Made by a program: the position numbers and the translations under genes | In this document: positions 17,142 through 24,589 of the stretch, piece by piece | How the letters are laid out: each line of letters starts with the position of its first letter | Position numbering within the stretch: position 1 is the stretch's first letter | From: Bacteroidales bacterium | Lineage (GTDB): Bacteria; Bacteroidota; Bacteroidia; Bacteroidales; F082 | NCBI GenBank assembly: GCA_017460915.1 | Contig: JAFUAA010000044.1 | Span: 1 to 56,669, forward strand | DNA length: 56,669 bases | Direction of reading: 5' to 3' | Notes under the pieces: generated by a model | The model's database searches: none | Told to the model about the DNA's origin: nothing | What the model saw: only the letters and a program-made list of their open reading frames with translations

Positions 17142-17522
17142 CTATAATTTGTTCATAAACTTTTCGCTATCAACTATGAAGCGTTCGTGTGTGCCTTCGC
17201 CGATAAGCGTTTCGCCTTCAAAGCATCGCACCTCGAAGACCAAGCGTCGGCGGTCCACCTCGACGAGTTTCGCCTCGCAGCGGATGGTCACGCCCACGGG
17301 AGAGGCCTTCAAGTGCTTGATGTTGACCGCAATGCCGACCGTGGTATTGCCTTCGCCAATCTTGTCGTTGACGCTTTCGAGACAGGTTTTTTCCATCAGG
17401 GCAATCATCGCGGGTGTGGCAAAAACCTCCAACGAGCCGGAGCCATAGACGGCGGCGGTATCCTTATGCTCCACCACAAGCATTTCGCTGTGGCGGAGAC
17501 CTTTCAGCATGTCGTATTCCAT
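17142..17522 (-). CDS. Hotdog-fold thioesterase (FlK-like)
   Basis: A 126-residue hotdog-fold protein from ATG 17522. The segment SLEVFATPAMIALMEKTC with the following VGIAVNIKHLKASPVG is typical of the thioesterase group that includes fluoroacetyl-CoA thioesterase. It likely hydrolyses acyl-CoA esters; the substrate is unknown. The ATG overlaps the stop of the upstream OsmC gene (TGATG), so the two are probably translationally coupled. A longer frame reaching 17606 exists but would overlap OsmC and lacks family similarity. Confidence 0.82.
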   Translation of the reverse strand: MEYDMLKGLRHSEMLVVEHKDTAAVYGSGSLEVFATPAMIALMEKTCLESVNDKIGEGNTTVGIAVNIKHLKASPVGVTIRCEAKLVEVDRRRLVFEVRCFEGETLIGEGTHERFIVDSEKFMNKL

Positions 17523-17932
17523 CAGCCCTGGAAGTTCATGGTGATGTTGACGATGACGTCGGGGTGCAACGAGCGGCCCACGGGACAGCTTTCGGCGGCG
17601 GCCCAAAGCAGGGCTTTCTGGCGTTCGGTGTATTCCTTGGCGGGGAAGTTGAACACCACGTCGATCTGTCCGATGCGGCGCGGGTCGGCGTTCATGGTCT
17701 TGGTCACCTCGTAGGTGGTGCCGTCGATGTCGAATTTGTGGCCTTGCGCGCTGATGCCCATGATGGTCATCATGCAGGCGGCGAGGGCGCCGCAGGCGAG
17801 GTCGGTGGGCGAGAAGGCTTCGCCTTTGCCGTGGTTGTCGGTGGGTGCATCGGTGATGATGGTGTTGCCCGATTGCACGTGGGTCATCTCATTGCGGAGA
17901 TGGCCTTTGTAGGTTCCTTTGATTGTTGCCAT
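17522..17932 (-). CDS. OsmC family protein
   Basis: A 136-residue OsmC/Ohr-fold protein. Conserved features are the acidic and glycine-rich FSPTDLACGALAACMMTIM helix containing the first redox cysteine, and AAESCPVGRSLHPD with the second. OsmC-type enzymes reduce organic hydroperoxides with a cysteine pair. It heads the OsmC-thioesterase pair. A perfect 26-base palindrome separates it from deoC upstream, so co-transcription with deoC is uncertain. Confidence 0.9.
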   Translation of the reverse strand: MATIKGTYKGHLRNEMTHVQSGNTIITDAPTDNHGKGEAFSPTDLACGALAACMMTIMGISAQGHKFDIDGTTYEVTKTMNADPRRIGQIDVVFNFPAKEYTERQKALLWAAAESCPVGRSLHPDVIVNITMNFQG

Positions 17933-17950
17933 TTTTCTGTGGTTTGCTGG

Positions 17951-17976
17951 TAGAGACGCAAAATTTTGCGTCTCTA
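17951..17976. repeat. 26-base perfect palindrome (family A), intergenic copy
   Basis: TAGAGACGCAAAA followed immediately by TTTTGCGTCTCTA. It lies between deoC and the OsmC gene and could end deoC transcription. A near-identical copy lies inside the malQ coding sequence at 28793-28818. Confidence 0.9.
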
Positions 17977-17981
17977 CATGT

Positions 17982-18818
17982 TTACAATTGTTCTAAAATC
18001 AAATTGGCAAGGCGGCTCGTGCCCACGCGGAAGAGGTTTGGGTTGAGCCACTCGTTGCCGAGGATGTTTTTCACTAAATAATAATAGGAGAGCGCGTCGT
18101 CGAGCGTTTTCATGCCGCCCGCAGGCTTGAAGCCGACCTTTTTGCCCGTGGCTTCGTAGTATTCCTTGATGGTGTCAATCATGACGATGGCGGCCAAAGG
18201 CGTGGCGGCCACTGGCACCTTGCCCGTCGAGGTCTTGATGAAGTCGGCGCTGGCAAGGATGGCCAGTTCGCTGGCCTTGCGGATGTTTTGCACGGTCTTC
18301 AGTTCGCCCGTCTCAAGGATGACTTTCAGGCGGGCCTTGTCGCCGCAGGTCGCCTTGATGGTCTTGATTTCGTTGAAGACTTCGTCGTATTTCCCAGCGA
18401 GGAAAGTGCCGCGCGAGATGACCATATCCACCTCATCGGCACCCTCGTTGACGCAGTATTCCACCTCTTTGACTTTTAGGTCGAAAGGCATCATACCTGA
18501 AGGGAAGGCGCAGGCCACCGTGGCCACGCGGATGTTGCTGCCAGCCAACAATTGTTTGGCCTGACGGATGAAGGGGCTATAGATGCAGATGGTCGGCACC
18601 GAGAGGTGCGGCTTTTCCTTAGGGAAATCCAGAGCCTTGGCGCAGAAGTCGTTGATTTTCGCTTCGTTGTCGAAGGCTTCCAAGGTGGTGAAGTCGATGC
18701 TTTGGAAGATGGTACGCAAAGCATCCTTTTCGTTTCCTTTTTTCTTCTCTTCGTTGAGAATTAGATTGATGCGCTCGTTGAGCGCGGCTTCGGTATGGTT
18801 GTAGGGTTTGAATTGCAT
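17982..18818 (-). CDS. deoC: Deoxyribose-phosphate aldolase
   Basis: A 278-residue class I aldolase of the longer DeoC type. It converts 2-deoxyribose-5-phosphate to glyceraldehyde-3-phosphate and acetaldehyde in deoxynucleoside breakdown. The barrel motifs are EVDMVISRG (Asp of the proton relay), LKVILETGEL, the Schiff-base lysine in ADFIKTSTGK, and GFKPAGGMKTLDDAL with the second conserved lysine. It starts 15 bases after the AlbA_2 gene stop, so it may be read from that promoter. It is followed by the 26-base palindrome. Confidence 0.96.
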   Translation of the reverse strand: MQFKPYNHTEAALNERINLILNEEKKKGNEKDALRTIFQSIDFTTLEAFDNEAKINDFCAKALDFPKEKPHLSVPTICIYSPFIRQAKQLLAGSNIRVATVACAFPSGMMPFDLKVKEVEYCVNEGADEVDMVISRGTFLAGKYDEVFNEIKTIKATCGDKARLKVILETGELKTVQNIRKASELAILASADFIKTSTGKVPVAATPLAAIVMIDTIKEYYEATGKKVGFKPAGGMKTLDDALSYYYLVKNILGNEWLNPNLFRVGTSRLANLILEQL

Positions 18819-18833
18819 GGTGTTTGTATGTTA

Positions 18834-20429
18834 TTATTCTTGTTCTTTCATTAGTTTTTCAAGCATTTCGCGTCCTTTTTGGGTCAGGTAGTAGGACTGC
18901 ATGGGATGGTTGGGCTTTTCGGAATAAAGCATGGCGATATATCCCATCGCAATGCAGGGATTGAGATAGGCGGTTAAGAAATTCTTTCTATCACGAAGAT
19001 GCATCCCATCCATTAAGGTCTTTATGTTTGTTCCTTTTTCTCCAATGAGGGAAAAAAGCTTCTTTAATTGCTTTGCTTTTTTATTGGAGGTTTTGAGGTT
19101 GTGGGGTTTTGAGGTTGTGGGATTTTGAGGTTGTGGGGTTTTGAGGTTGTGGGGTTTTGAGGTTGCAGGGTTTTGAAACTGCTTGGTTTCTAGTTTGTTA
19201 AGTTGTTCGGTTGTTCGGTTGTTCGGTTGTTCGGTTTCGAGGTTGTGGGGTTGTGGGGTTGGGCGGTAGAAAGTAATCCAAACGAACAGTCCGTTTGTTC
19301 CGTATTTAGGCTCAGGCAAACCTGCTTCCTTGCAGGCATCGAACATACGACTCACGCCACTGCCCCAATTCTCCAAAAAGGTGGTCTTGAACAAAATATC
19401 GGCGATAAGCGGGTTCTGCGCGAATGACTGATGGTTGGTTTTGATGGTCTCAACGGTCAGTTCCTCAGGAAGAAGCCCCGTGTTTTCGATTTCCACGCGG
19501 TCGTCGTAGATGGCGATGCCAACGGAACCACTTGGACTGTGAAACTGTCTATGGCAGAGCGCGTTGGTCAATGCTTCGCGAAGGGCAACGGACGGAATCT
19601 CCAGTTTTTCCTCTCTCATGAAGCCTACAATCTTGCCGCTAATCGACAAGTGCTTGAAAAAGAAGGCCATGCCAGCGTCCAACAAATTGAAGAAATTGCC
19701 GTAGGCCCGTTGATTGTCGATGAACTCGGTTTTGTCGGTGCCACGGAAACGTGCCATGCGGAGCAGAAACTGTGGAAAGTCGCTGGTGTCGCGCAAAAAC
19801 AGCGCCGCCGCCGCGTTTTTCAGTTGCCCTTTCTTGGTCAGTCGCAACTCTTCCACAAGTCGCTCGGTCGTGTCGGTAAGCGACGAAGCAGGCATCCTTC
19901 CGTGTTCCACACCGAGGCGCACCGCGCCGCGAATGCGTTGCTCGTCCAAATCCGTAACGGTGATGTCCTCGCAAATCTGGCTTTCCCAAGGGTAGTGTTT
20001 CAACCGACTGCGCATGATTCGTTCCTCGAAGACATCGCGAGGCATGACGACCGTTGTGCTTTCCACGCGCAAGTAGGGCTTGCCGTCGTAGGTATAAGGC
20101 ACATCGCCAAAAACGGCCCCATCCAAACAGATGGCAATGACTTGGAAACCCTCGCGGTCAGGAACGTCCAAATATTCAATCGGAAGGTCGATTGACGGCT
20201 CAAGTTTAGTGAGTTCGCGGGCGATTTCCCTGCGGGTGTTTTCGGTGACTTGTTGCCCAACGATTTGCAAGGTGCCGGGCGCAACGCCAAACAACAGCAA
20301 CCCGCCGGCGGTGTTGAGAAAAGCACATGCAGAACGCATACCGTCTTTCAACTTGCCGGTTGTCTTTTTCAGTTCCAATGTGCGCGTCTCGTCGCTTTGT
20401 ATGAGCCGTTGGATGTCGTCGATAGTCAT
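18834..20429 (-). CDS. AlbA_2 (Schlafen-type) ATP-binding transcriptional regulator-like protein with repeat-derived linker
   Basis: A 531-residue protein from ATG 20429 (MTIDDIQRL). The N-terminal AlbA_2 domain contains ETRTLELKKTTGKLKDGM and AFLNTAGGLLLFGV. The central part carries the COG2865-type ATP-binding fold (VALREALTNALCHRQF, then VEIENTGLLPEEL). The C-terminal 80 residues are a winged-helix region (SLIGEKGTNIKTLMDGM through YYLTQKGREML). Between them, at about residues 385-450, lies a low-complexity linker rich in PHNLKT, PQPQNPTT and EQPNN, encoded by tandem G-rich DNA repeats. Such proteins are often regulators or defence-associated; the role here is unknown. The promoter box is TAATTTTG at 20457-20464. 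Confidence 0.82.
   Translation of the reverse strand: MTIDDIQRLIQSDETRTLELKKTTGKLKDGMRSACAFLNTAGGLLLFGVAPGTLQIVGQQVTENTRREIARELTKLEPSIDLPIEYLDVPDREGFQVIAICLDGAVFGDVPYTYDGKPYLRVESTTVVMPRDVFEERIMRSRLKHYPWESQICEDITVTDLDEQRIRGAVRLGVEHGRMPASSLTDTTERLVEELRLTKKGQLKNAAAALFLRDTSDFPQFLLRMARFRGTDKTEFIDNQRAYGNFFNLLDAGMAFFFKHLSISGKIVGFMREEKLEIPSVALREALTNALCHRQFHSPSGSVGIAIYDDRVEIENTGLLPEELTVETIKTNHQSFAQNPLIADILFKTTFLENWGSGVSRMFDACKEAGLPEPKYGTNGLFVWITFYRPTPQPHNLETEQPNNRTTEQLNKLETKQFQNPATSKPHNLKTPQPQNPTTSKPHNLKTSNKKAKQLKKLFSLIGEKGTNIKTLMDGMHLRDRKNFLTAYLNPCIAMGYIAMLYSEKPNHPMQSYYLTQKGREMLEKLMKEQE
19088..19262. repeat. G-rich tandem repeat (family D) inside the AlbA_2 gene
   Basis: Units such as GGTTTTGAGGTTGTGG recur five or more times with small changes, followed by GGTTGTTC units. 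The same word type (GAGGTTTTGAGGTAGG, GAGGTTTGAGG) flanks the four-helix-bundle gene near 38.2 kb. The array is in frame throughout. Confidence 0.8.
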
Positions 20430-20456
20430 GGTTATGGCAAATTGCTCATTTTGCCG

Positions 20457-20464
20457 CAAAATTA
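20457..20464 (-). promoter_or_regulatory. -7 promoter box (TAATTTTG) for the AlbA_2 gene
   Basis: Exact match on the minus strand, followed by CGGCAAAATGAGC, 28 bases ahead of ATG 20429. The same core is used for the toxin operon at 21556-21563. Confidence 0.6.
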
Positions 20465-20550
20465 GGCAAAATATCCAATGTTTTGGCAATCATAGTTTCA
20501 AATTTCAAGTAAACCCTTGTTTTGTATCGCTAATCCCTATAACAACTGGT

Positions 20551-21231
20551 TTATTTCTTTATTTTGATTGATTGCTCTTCGATGTGTTGTTGGATGAAAA
20601 GAACGATGTCTTCAGTCGTGACGTCATATTTAGGTTCAAGCAACGAGAACTCCTCTGGTTTGTGGAAATAGTTTTCGTTTAGCAAAATGCTGTAAATGAA
20701 CTTGGAATGGATAGTGTGGCGCGAGAAATGACCGGCATAGTCCACGCCTTTGGCCAAGTCATAGCCTTCTTTCAGTAAAGAATAAATGTCGTAATAATCG
20801 CGGAAGGCGCTGCGAACGGCTATGGTGAACAACTTCATGCCCAACAATTCCTGCAATGAAGGGGTTGTTATGTTGTTGTAAACGAAGCCTTTACCCAATT
20901 CAGGAACAGAGCTTTCAGGTCTGAAGAAAGAGATTTTCACATTTCCGTTCACGAAAATCTGCAATTGGTTTTTCGTTAGGAATTCCTTCCTGCAATCGGG
21001 GAAAACGCTTGAAACCTCATTGGAAATGGCCGAAAAATCAAGCATGGGACGCTCCTTGCGCGTACCTAGCAATTCAAAATCAAGGTCTTCGCTTTTTCTG
21101 TGCTGCATTTGCAGGGATTGCGCCGTGTCACCGCAGAGATACAATCCTTTGACCACTTCCATTTGCGAAACGGCCTCGAAAACAGGAATCGTTTCCTGCC
21201 TAAGCCCTGATTTCCAGTCTTGGTTTTCCAT
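20551..21231 (-). CDS. AbiEii/AbiGii-type nucleotidyltransferase toxin
   Basis: A 226-residue protein of the AbiEii (DUF1814) group. The nucleotidyltransferase signature is GDTAQSLQMQHRKSEDLDFELL; the family usually has GGTA at the start, here GDTA, while the paired acidic residues in EDLDFE are kept. A downstream LLGMKLFTIAVRSAFRDYYDIYSLL matches the family's K-x-x-R-x-x-RDxxD region. In AbiE systems this protein is the toxin of a type IV toxin-antitoxin pair that causes phage abortive infection. The 5' end overlaps the upstream partner gene by 32 bases, typical of a coupled operon. Confidence 0.83.
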   Translation of the reverse strand: MENQDWKSGLRQETIPVFEAVSQMEVVKGLYLCGDTAQSLQMQHRKSEDLDFELLGTRKERPMLDFSAISNEVSSVFPDCRKEFLTKNQLQIFVNGNVKISFFRPESSVPELGKGFVYNNITTPSLQELLGMKLFTIAVRSAFRDYYDIYSLLKEGYDLAKGVDYAGHFSRHTIHSKFIYSILLNENYFHKPEEFSLLEPKYDVTTEDIVLFIQQHIEEQSIKIKK

Positions 21232-21547
21232 ATCGCTTCAAATATCTGTCGGGTTTCTTGATGTCGAAAAACATAGCCGCCAGTAGCCAGTTGATGATGC
21301 CATAATAGTCGCCTTGCGAGACCAGCCGCTCGCGCCAAACGCTTTGGATGCGCTTCATCGGATAGAGTGCGCTCAACTTGTGCAAGTCCTCAAATTCAAG
21401 ATACAGCAAGGCCTTCTCGATGAGCAAATTGTCGTCGATGGCTGCGTCCTTGGCATATGACCACAGGCAGCCCATCTGTTCCAGTTGCTGCCATAGGGCT
21501 TTTCTTTTGCCTTCGAATTGTCCGTTTTTGCTTTGTATCTTGTTCAT
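21200..21547 (-). CDS. Small partner protein of the AbiEii-like toxin (putative antitoxin)
   Basis: A 115-residue protein overlapping the start of the AbiEii-like gene. It contains FEDLHKLSALYPMKRIQSVWRERLV and the tail INWLLAAMFFDIKKPDRYLKRYG. This resembles the small alpha-helical partner encoded ahead of AbiEii toxins in many Bacteroidetes (possibly the DUF6922 group); it is not a classical AbiEi winged-helix protein. Position and overlap suggest an antitoxin or specificity partner (inference). A fragment resembling its tail lies at about 24.6 kb. The promoter box is TAATTTTG at 21556-21563. Confidence 0.68.
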   Translation of the reverse strand: MNKIQSKNGQFEGKRKALWQQLEQMGCLWSYAKDAAIDDNLLIEKALLYLEFEDLHKLSALYPMKRIQSVWRERLVSQGDYYGIINWLLAAMFFDIKKPDRYLKRYGKPRLEIRA

Positions 21548-21555
21548 TTTGCCGC

Positions 21556-21563
21556 AAAATTAG
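21556..21563 (-). promoter_or_regulatory. -7 promoter box (TAATTTTG) for the AbiE-like operon
   Basis: Exact match on the minus strand 9 bases before the ATG at 21547, so the leader is extremely short. Confidence 0.55.
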
Positions 21564-21858
21564 TCAAAATCCTGAAATGACCGAAGACAATGTCTCCAAT
21601 TTCCGCGGAAAATCGTGTTTTTGCACCCTAAACCCTTAAAACTCGCTTATCGAAGAAGAAAGAAATCTGAAAAATAGACAATAGAATAGCATTTCAAAAC
21701 GAATTCTTGGCCGTCATTTTCCACACCGTCTCGTTTGAGACTCCATATCAAGAAAACGTTGTGAAACGCCAATTTTTATATTGGCGTGGAATAACTTGTT
21801 GATATGGTGGGCGTGGAAACCCGATGGCCGACAGGTTAAACAAATTCCACGCTTTTTT
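21564..21858. other. Intergenic stretch with hairpins ahead of the XRE gene
   Basis: AT-rich and without coding potential. CGCCAAT at 21767 and ATTGGCG at 21780 form a perfect 7-base stem. The word GGCGTGGAA occurs at about 21783 and 21808 and its complement TTCCACGC at 21844, directly followed by six T and the XRE start codon. This arrangement could act as an attenuator or as repeated operator half-sites. Confidence 0.4.
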
Positions 21859-22071
21859 ATGCACATCGGGCAACATATAAAAGAGGTGATGCGACAGCAA
21901 GGAAAAACGGCCACCGAATTGGCCGAAGACATTTGCTGCACCCGCCCGCATATCCACAAGATTTTCCGCAAGGACAATATCGACATTGCCCTGTTGGAAC
22001 GGATTTCCAAAGCTTTGCAACACGATTTCTTCCGCGACCTTTCCGATGAGTTTCAACAAGATAGAACATGA
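21859..22071 (+). CDS. XRE-family helix-turn-helix regulator
   Basis: A 70-residue protein from ATG 21859 that is little more than an HTH domain: IGQHIKEVMRQQGKTATELAEDICCTRPHIHKIFRKDNID, given in part, with recognition helix TRPHIHKIF. A longer frame from 21781 runs through the hairpin leader and is less likely. It is divergent from the AbiE-like operon. It might regulate that operon or simply be an orphan phage-type regulator; nothing in the sequence decides. Confidence 0.75.
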   Translation: MHIGQHIKEVMRQQGKTATELAEDICCTRPHIHKIFRKDNIDIALLERISKALQHDFFRDLSDEFQQDRT

Positions 22072-22313
22072 ATTCCCATGAAATCGCAGATTCAGCGAAG
22101 CTAATTGGACACGAATTTTCAGAAATAGGAATTGATGGCCATTCGTGGCACATTCCTGACAATTCGTGTTTCACGAAAGGCAAAGTGTAACCAAAATGGA
22201 TACTGTGTCCAATGTGGTTACTTGTGTTTGGCTTTTGGTCAGAATAAAGACGATAATTTTGCCGCAAATTCAAAAAAACTGTAGGCGACAGGATAAAGAT
22301 TGCCATAGAAAAT
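22072..22313. other. Intergenic stretch with short inverted repeats
   Basis: No gene is visible. ATTGGACAC near 22111 mirrors GTGTCCAAT near 22206, and GTAACCA near 22188 mirrors TGGTTAC near 22216. A -7 box, TAATTTTG at 22254-22261, precedes the lipoprotein gene. Confidence 0.4.
22254..22261 (+). promoter_or_regulatory. -7 promoter box (TAATTTTG) for the small lipoprotein gene
   Basis: Exact TAnnTTTG match 52 bases before ATG 22314. Confidence 0.55.
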
Positions 22314-22739
22314 ATGAAAAAACATGGCTTTTTTGTTGTAAGTATGCTATTATTATTGATGTTAGGACTTTCTTCGTGTAATCATAATGCAGAAAAACTT
22401 ATAGTTGGTAAATGGAGAATTGTTTCGCTTTTTGTTGACGGTGAAGATTGGTCTTCTGCAAGAGAAACTTCAGGGGATGTGCCCAGTGGAGCTGTACAGT
22501 TTAATGCGGCATGTACTTTCAAGGAAAACGGCAACTGCATAGGCTGTGTTAGGAATTCATTGTTTCTGGATGGAAGATATTTAATATATGATGGTGAATT
22601 GAAAATAATAGATTTGTCTTATGGAGATTATGAAGATTTTGAAGACGAAAAGTATGCCATTCGGTTAAATGTTGAAAATCTAACAAAAAAACACTTAAGG
22701 TCAGCGGGATTTTCGAGGTTTATGAAAGAAATACCATGA
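22314..22739 (+). CDS. Small lipoprotein, lipocalin-like
   Basis: A 141-residue protein with a lipoprotein signal peptide (lipobox LGLSSC). The mature part starts with KLIVGKWRIVSLFVDGEDW, the usual opening of Bacteroidetes lipocalin-like lipoproteins, and continues with beta-rich sequence. No catalytic motif is seen. Codon use and composition are much richer in A and T than in flanking genes, as in the membrane protein that follows; both look like recent arrivals or fast-evolving accessory genes. Confidence 0.65.
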   Translation: MKKHGFFVVSMLLLLMLGLSSCNHNAEKLIVGKWRIVSLFVDGEDWSSARETSGDVPSGAVQFNAACTFKENGNCIGCVRNSLFLDGRYLIYDGELKIIDLSYGDYEDFEDEKYAIRLNVENLTKKHLRSAGFSRFMKEIP

Positions 22740-22805
22740 AGATAACCGATGTGTTTACACTTAATGTTGCTTTAGAAAAGATTTAATTCAAAAAAACAAC
22801 AGAAT

Positions 22806-23246
22806 ATGACTAGATACGTAATTAGAGAAGAAGATGAAAGCAGTGATGTAATGGTTGGAACATTCATTATCACAATGATTGTGACCGTCATATCATTTAT
22901 TGCTGCAGTGTTTATAGCATTCATTGCTGTAGGCACGATTTGGGGAACGTTCACAAGTATCAAAAACTATATAAGTGGAGTTGTGGCTAACGGCTCTCGG
23001 TTAGGCGAAGCCTTTTCCGACGCATGGAACGGAAATGTTGATTCTATGCAGTATTTCTTTGACACGGCTCGCGATTATGACCATATTTTACCTACTTTAG
23101 TCAAGCCGTTTTTGGTCATGGCTGGAGTTGGGGTTATTGTTGTGGGAACAGTGTTATTGCCAGTATGGGTAATCGTTCATTCTGTGTTTCTGCTTTTATC
23201 ACTTCCTTTTAAGGGGATTAGAAAAAAAGACGAGTATTCATACTGA
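22806..23246 (+). CDS. Small membrane protein of unknown function
   Basis: A 146-residue AT-rich gene. Hydrophobic helices lie at about residues 16-47 and 100-135, separated by a soluble loop with GSRLGEAFSDAWNGNVDSM. The acidic N terminus and KKDEYSY C terminus are probably cytoplasmic. I do not recognise the family. It follows the lipocalin-like gene on the same strand with a 66-base gap. Confidence 0.55.
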   Translation: MTRYVIREEDESSDVMVGTFIITMIVTVISFIAAVFIAFIAVGTIWGTFTSIKNYISGVVANGSRLGEAFSDAWNGNVDSMQYFFDTARDYDHILPTLVKPFLVMAGVGVIVVGTVLLPVWVIVHSVFLLLSLPFKGIRKKDEYSY

Positions 23247-23309
23247 TCAATGTTTCAATAGGATAAGCCAGAACTGAAAAACGAATCTTTTTTTCATTCC
23301 CAACCGCTC

Positions 23310-24464
23310 TTATTTCAACCACTCCAAATAGTTCTCTGGCGTAACGATGGACGTTGTTGCCACTGGATAAGCCTGAGAGAAAGTTGAAGGAATGGCTGTG
23401 CGGCCTTTCTTTGGGTTCCATTTCATCTCGAAAGCCGAGAATTGCCCATCGGATTCTTCCACGTAGTCAATCTCTTGCTTTTGGGTGGTGCGCCAAAAGT
23501 AGGCGTTTACATAGTGCCCGTTGTAGTGGTTGTATTTCATCCGCTCGCTGATGAAGAAGTTTTCCCACAAGGCCCCCATGTCGTCTCGTAATGGTATGGG
23601 GTTGTAATTGCGAATGAGCGCATTGCGGATGCCATTGTCGTAAAAATAGATTTTCTTGCTTTTCTTCAACTCGGTGCGAAGATTACGACTTAAGGCGGAA
23701 AGGTGGAATATGACGTAACATTTCTCCAATAGGGCGATGTATTTCTCGATTGTCTTGGAATCGGTGCCAACGGTTTGGGCCAATTCGTTATAGGTGACTT
23801 CAGCCCCCAACTGCAATGCCAAGGCAACTAAAAGTTTCTCCAAAATGGCAGGCTTCCGAACACTCTCCAACGAGAGCAAATCTTGATATAGATAGCTGCT
23901 TGAGAGATTGCTCAACAATTCCCTGGCATTTTCTTTATGGCTGACCACGTCCGGATAAGAACCATAAATAAGGCGCGATTCGAGCGTTTGTTTTACGAGG
24001 ATGAGGCCGCCTTTGTCATACAATTCTTCGGTCGAAATCGGAAATAGGTTATACTCGAATTTCCTTCCCGTAAGAGGCTCATTGAGCACTCCTTGCAATA
24101 GGAAAGAAGACGAACCCGTCACCAACAACTGGACTTCAGGGAAGTGATCGGTCATCATTTTGAGTGTCAGTCCTATGCCTTGGATGCGTTGGGCTTCGTC
24201 CACAACGATAACCCGTTTCCCGCCAAGCATCTGACCGATTTCGTTCAGGTTGGCTCCTTGCAAAAGGCTCCGCATTTCCGGGTCATCGCAATCGAACAAA
24301 AGGATTTGTTCGCTCGAGATGCCTTTTCGGACTCCCAATTCGTTCAGGATTTGACGGAAAAGCGTGCTTTTCCCCACTTGTCTGGCACCAATAAGCAGAA
24401 TGGCCTTTCCACCAAACATTCTATCTTCTATAACTTGTTGTAGTCGCCTTTTAATCATGTTCAT
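23310..24464 (-). CDS. AAA_14 / DUF4143 ATP-binding protein
   Basis: A 384-residue protein. The N-terminal P-loop domain has Walker A LLIGARQVGKST and Walker B GKRVIVVDEAQRI, then the sensor LLVTGSSSF typical of AAA_14. A DUF4143 nuclease-like C-terminal domain follows, with a winged-helix segment (TYNELAQTVGTDSKTIEKYI) and FWRTTQKQEIDYVEESDGQFSAFEMKW, in which the EIDYV and EMKW residues fit the PD-(D/E)XK-like core. These proteins are very common as multi-copy accessory genes; their function is not known. The promoter box is at 24485-24492, with repeated 30-base units upstream of it. Confidence 0.88.
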   Translation of the reverse strand: MNMIKRRLQQVIEDRMFGGKAILLIGARQVGKSTLFRQILNELGVRKGISSEQILLFDCDDPEMRSLLQGANLNEIGQMLGGKRVIVVDEAQRIQGIGLTLKMMTDHFPEVQLLVTGSSSFLLQGVLNEPLTGRKFEYNLFPISTEELYDKGGLILVKQTLESRLIYGSYPDVVSHKENARELLSNLSSSYLYQDLLSLESVRKPAILEKLLVALALQLGAEVTYNELAQTVGTDSKTIEKYIALLEKCYVIFHLSALSRNLRTELKKSKKIYFYDNGIRNALIRNYNPIPLRDDMGALWENFFISERMKYNHYNGHYVNAYFWRTTQKQEIDYVEESDGQFSAFEMKWNPKKGRTAIPSTFSQAYPVATTSIVTPENYLEWLK

Positions 24465-24484
24465 AATAAGATTTTTTTTCGCTG

Positions 24485-24492
24485 CAAAGTTA
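24485..24492 (-). promoter_or_regulatory. -7 promoter box (TAACTTTG) for the AAA_14 gene
   Basis: Exact match on the minus strand, followed by CAGCG, 20 bases ahead of the ATG at 24464. Confidence 0.6.
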
Positions 24493-24507
24493 CGAAAAAT
24501 GTTTTCT

Positions 24508-24571
24508 ATTCCGAATAATTAGTATGGTTTTTTGGAATATAATCCAAAAAGTTAGTGTGATTTTTTGGATT
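24508..24571. repeat. Two tandem ~30-base operator-like units upstream of the AAA_14 gene
   Basis: Unit 1 starts ATTCCGAATAATTAGTATGG and ends TTTTTTGGAAT. Unit 2 starts AATCCAAAAAGTTAGTGTGA and ends TTTTTTGGATT. Each unit has complementary ends (TTCC/GGAA, AATCC/GGATT) and a shared core AGT(A/G)TG(G/A)TTTTTTGGA. A third, more distant copy begins at 24793 (AATCCGAATAATTATCATGG). Confidence 0.6.
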
Positions 24572-24589
24572 ACGTTTCAAATAGCTGTC

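Noticed and set aside
19088-19262. Possible CRISPR-like array
   Set aside because: Repeats are 15-18 bases, irregular and without unique spacers, lie inside an open coding frame, and no cas genes are present.
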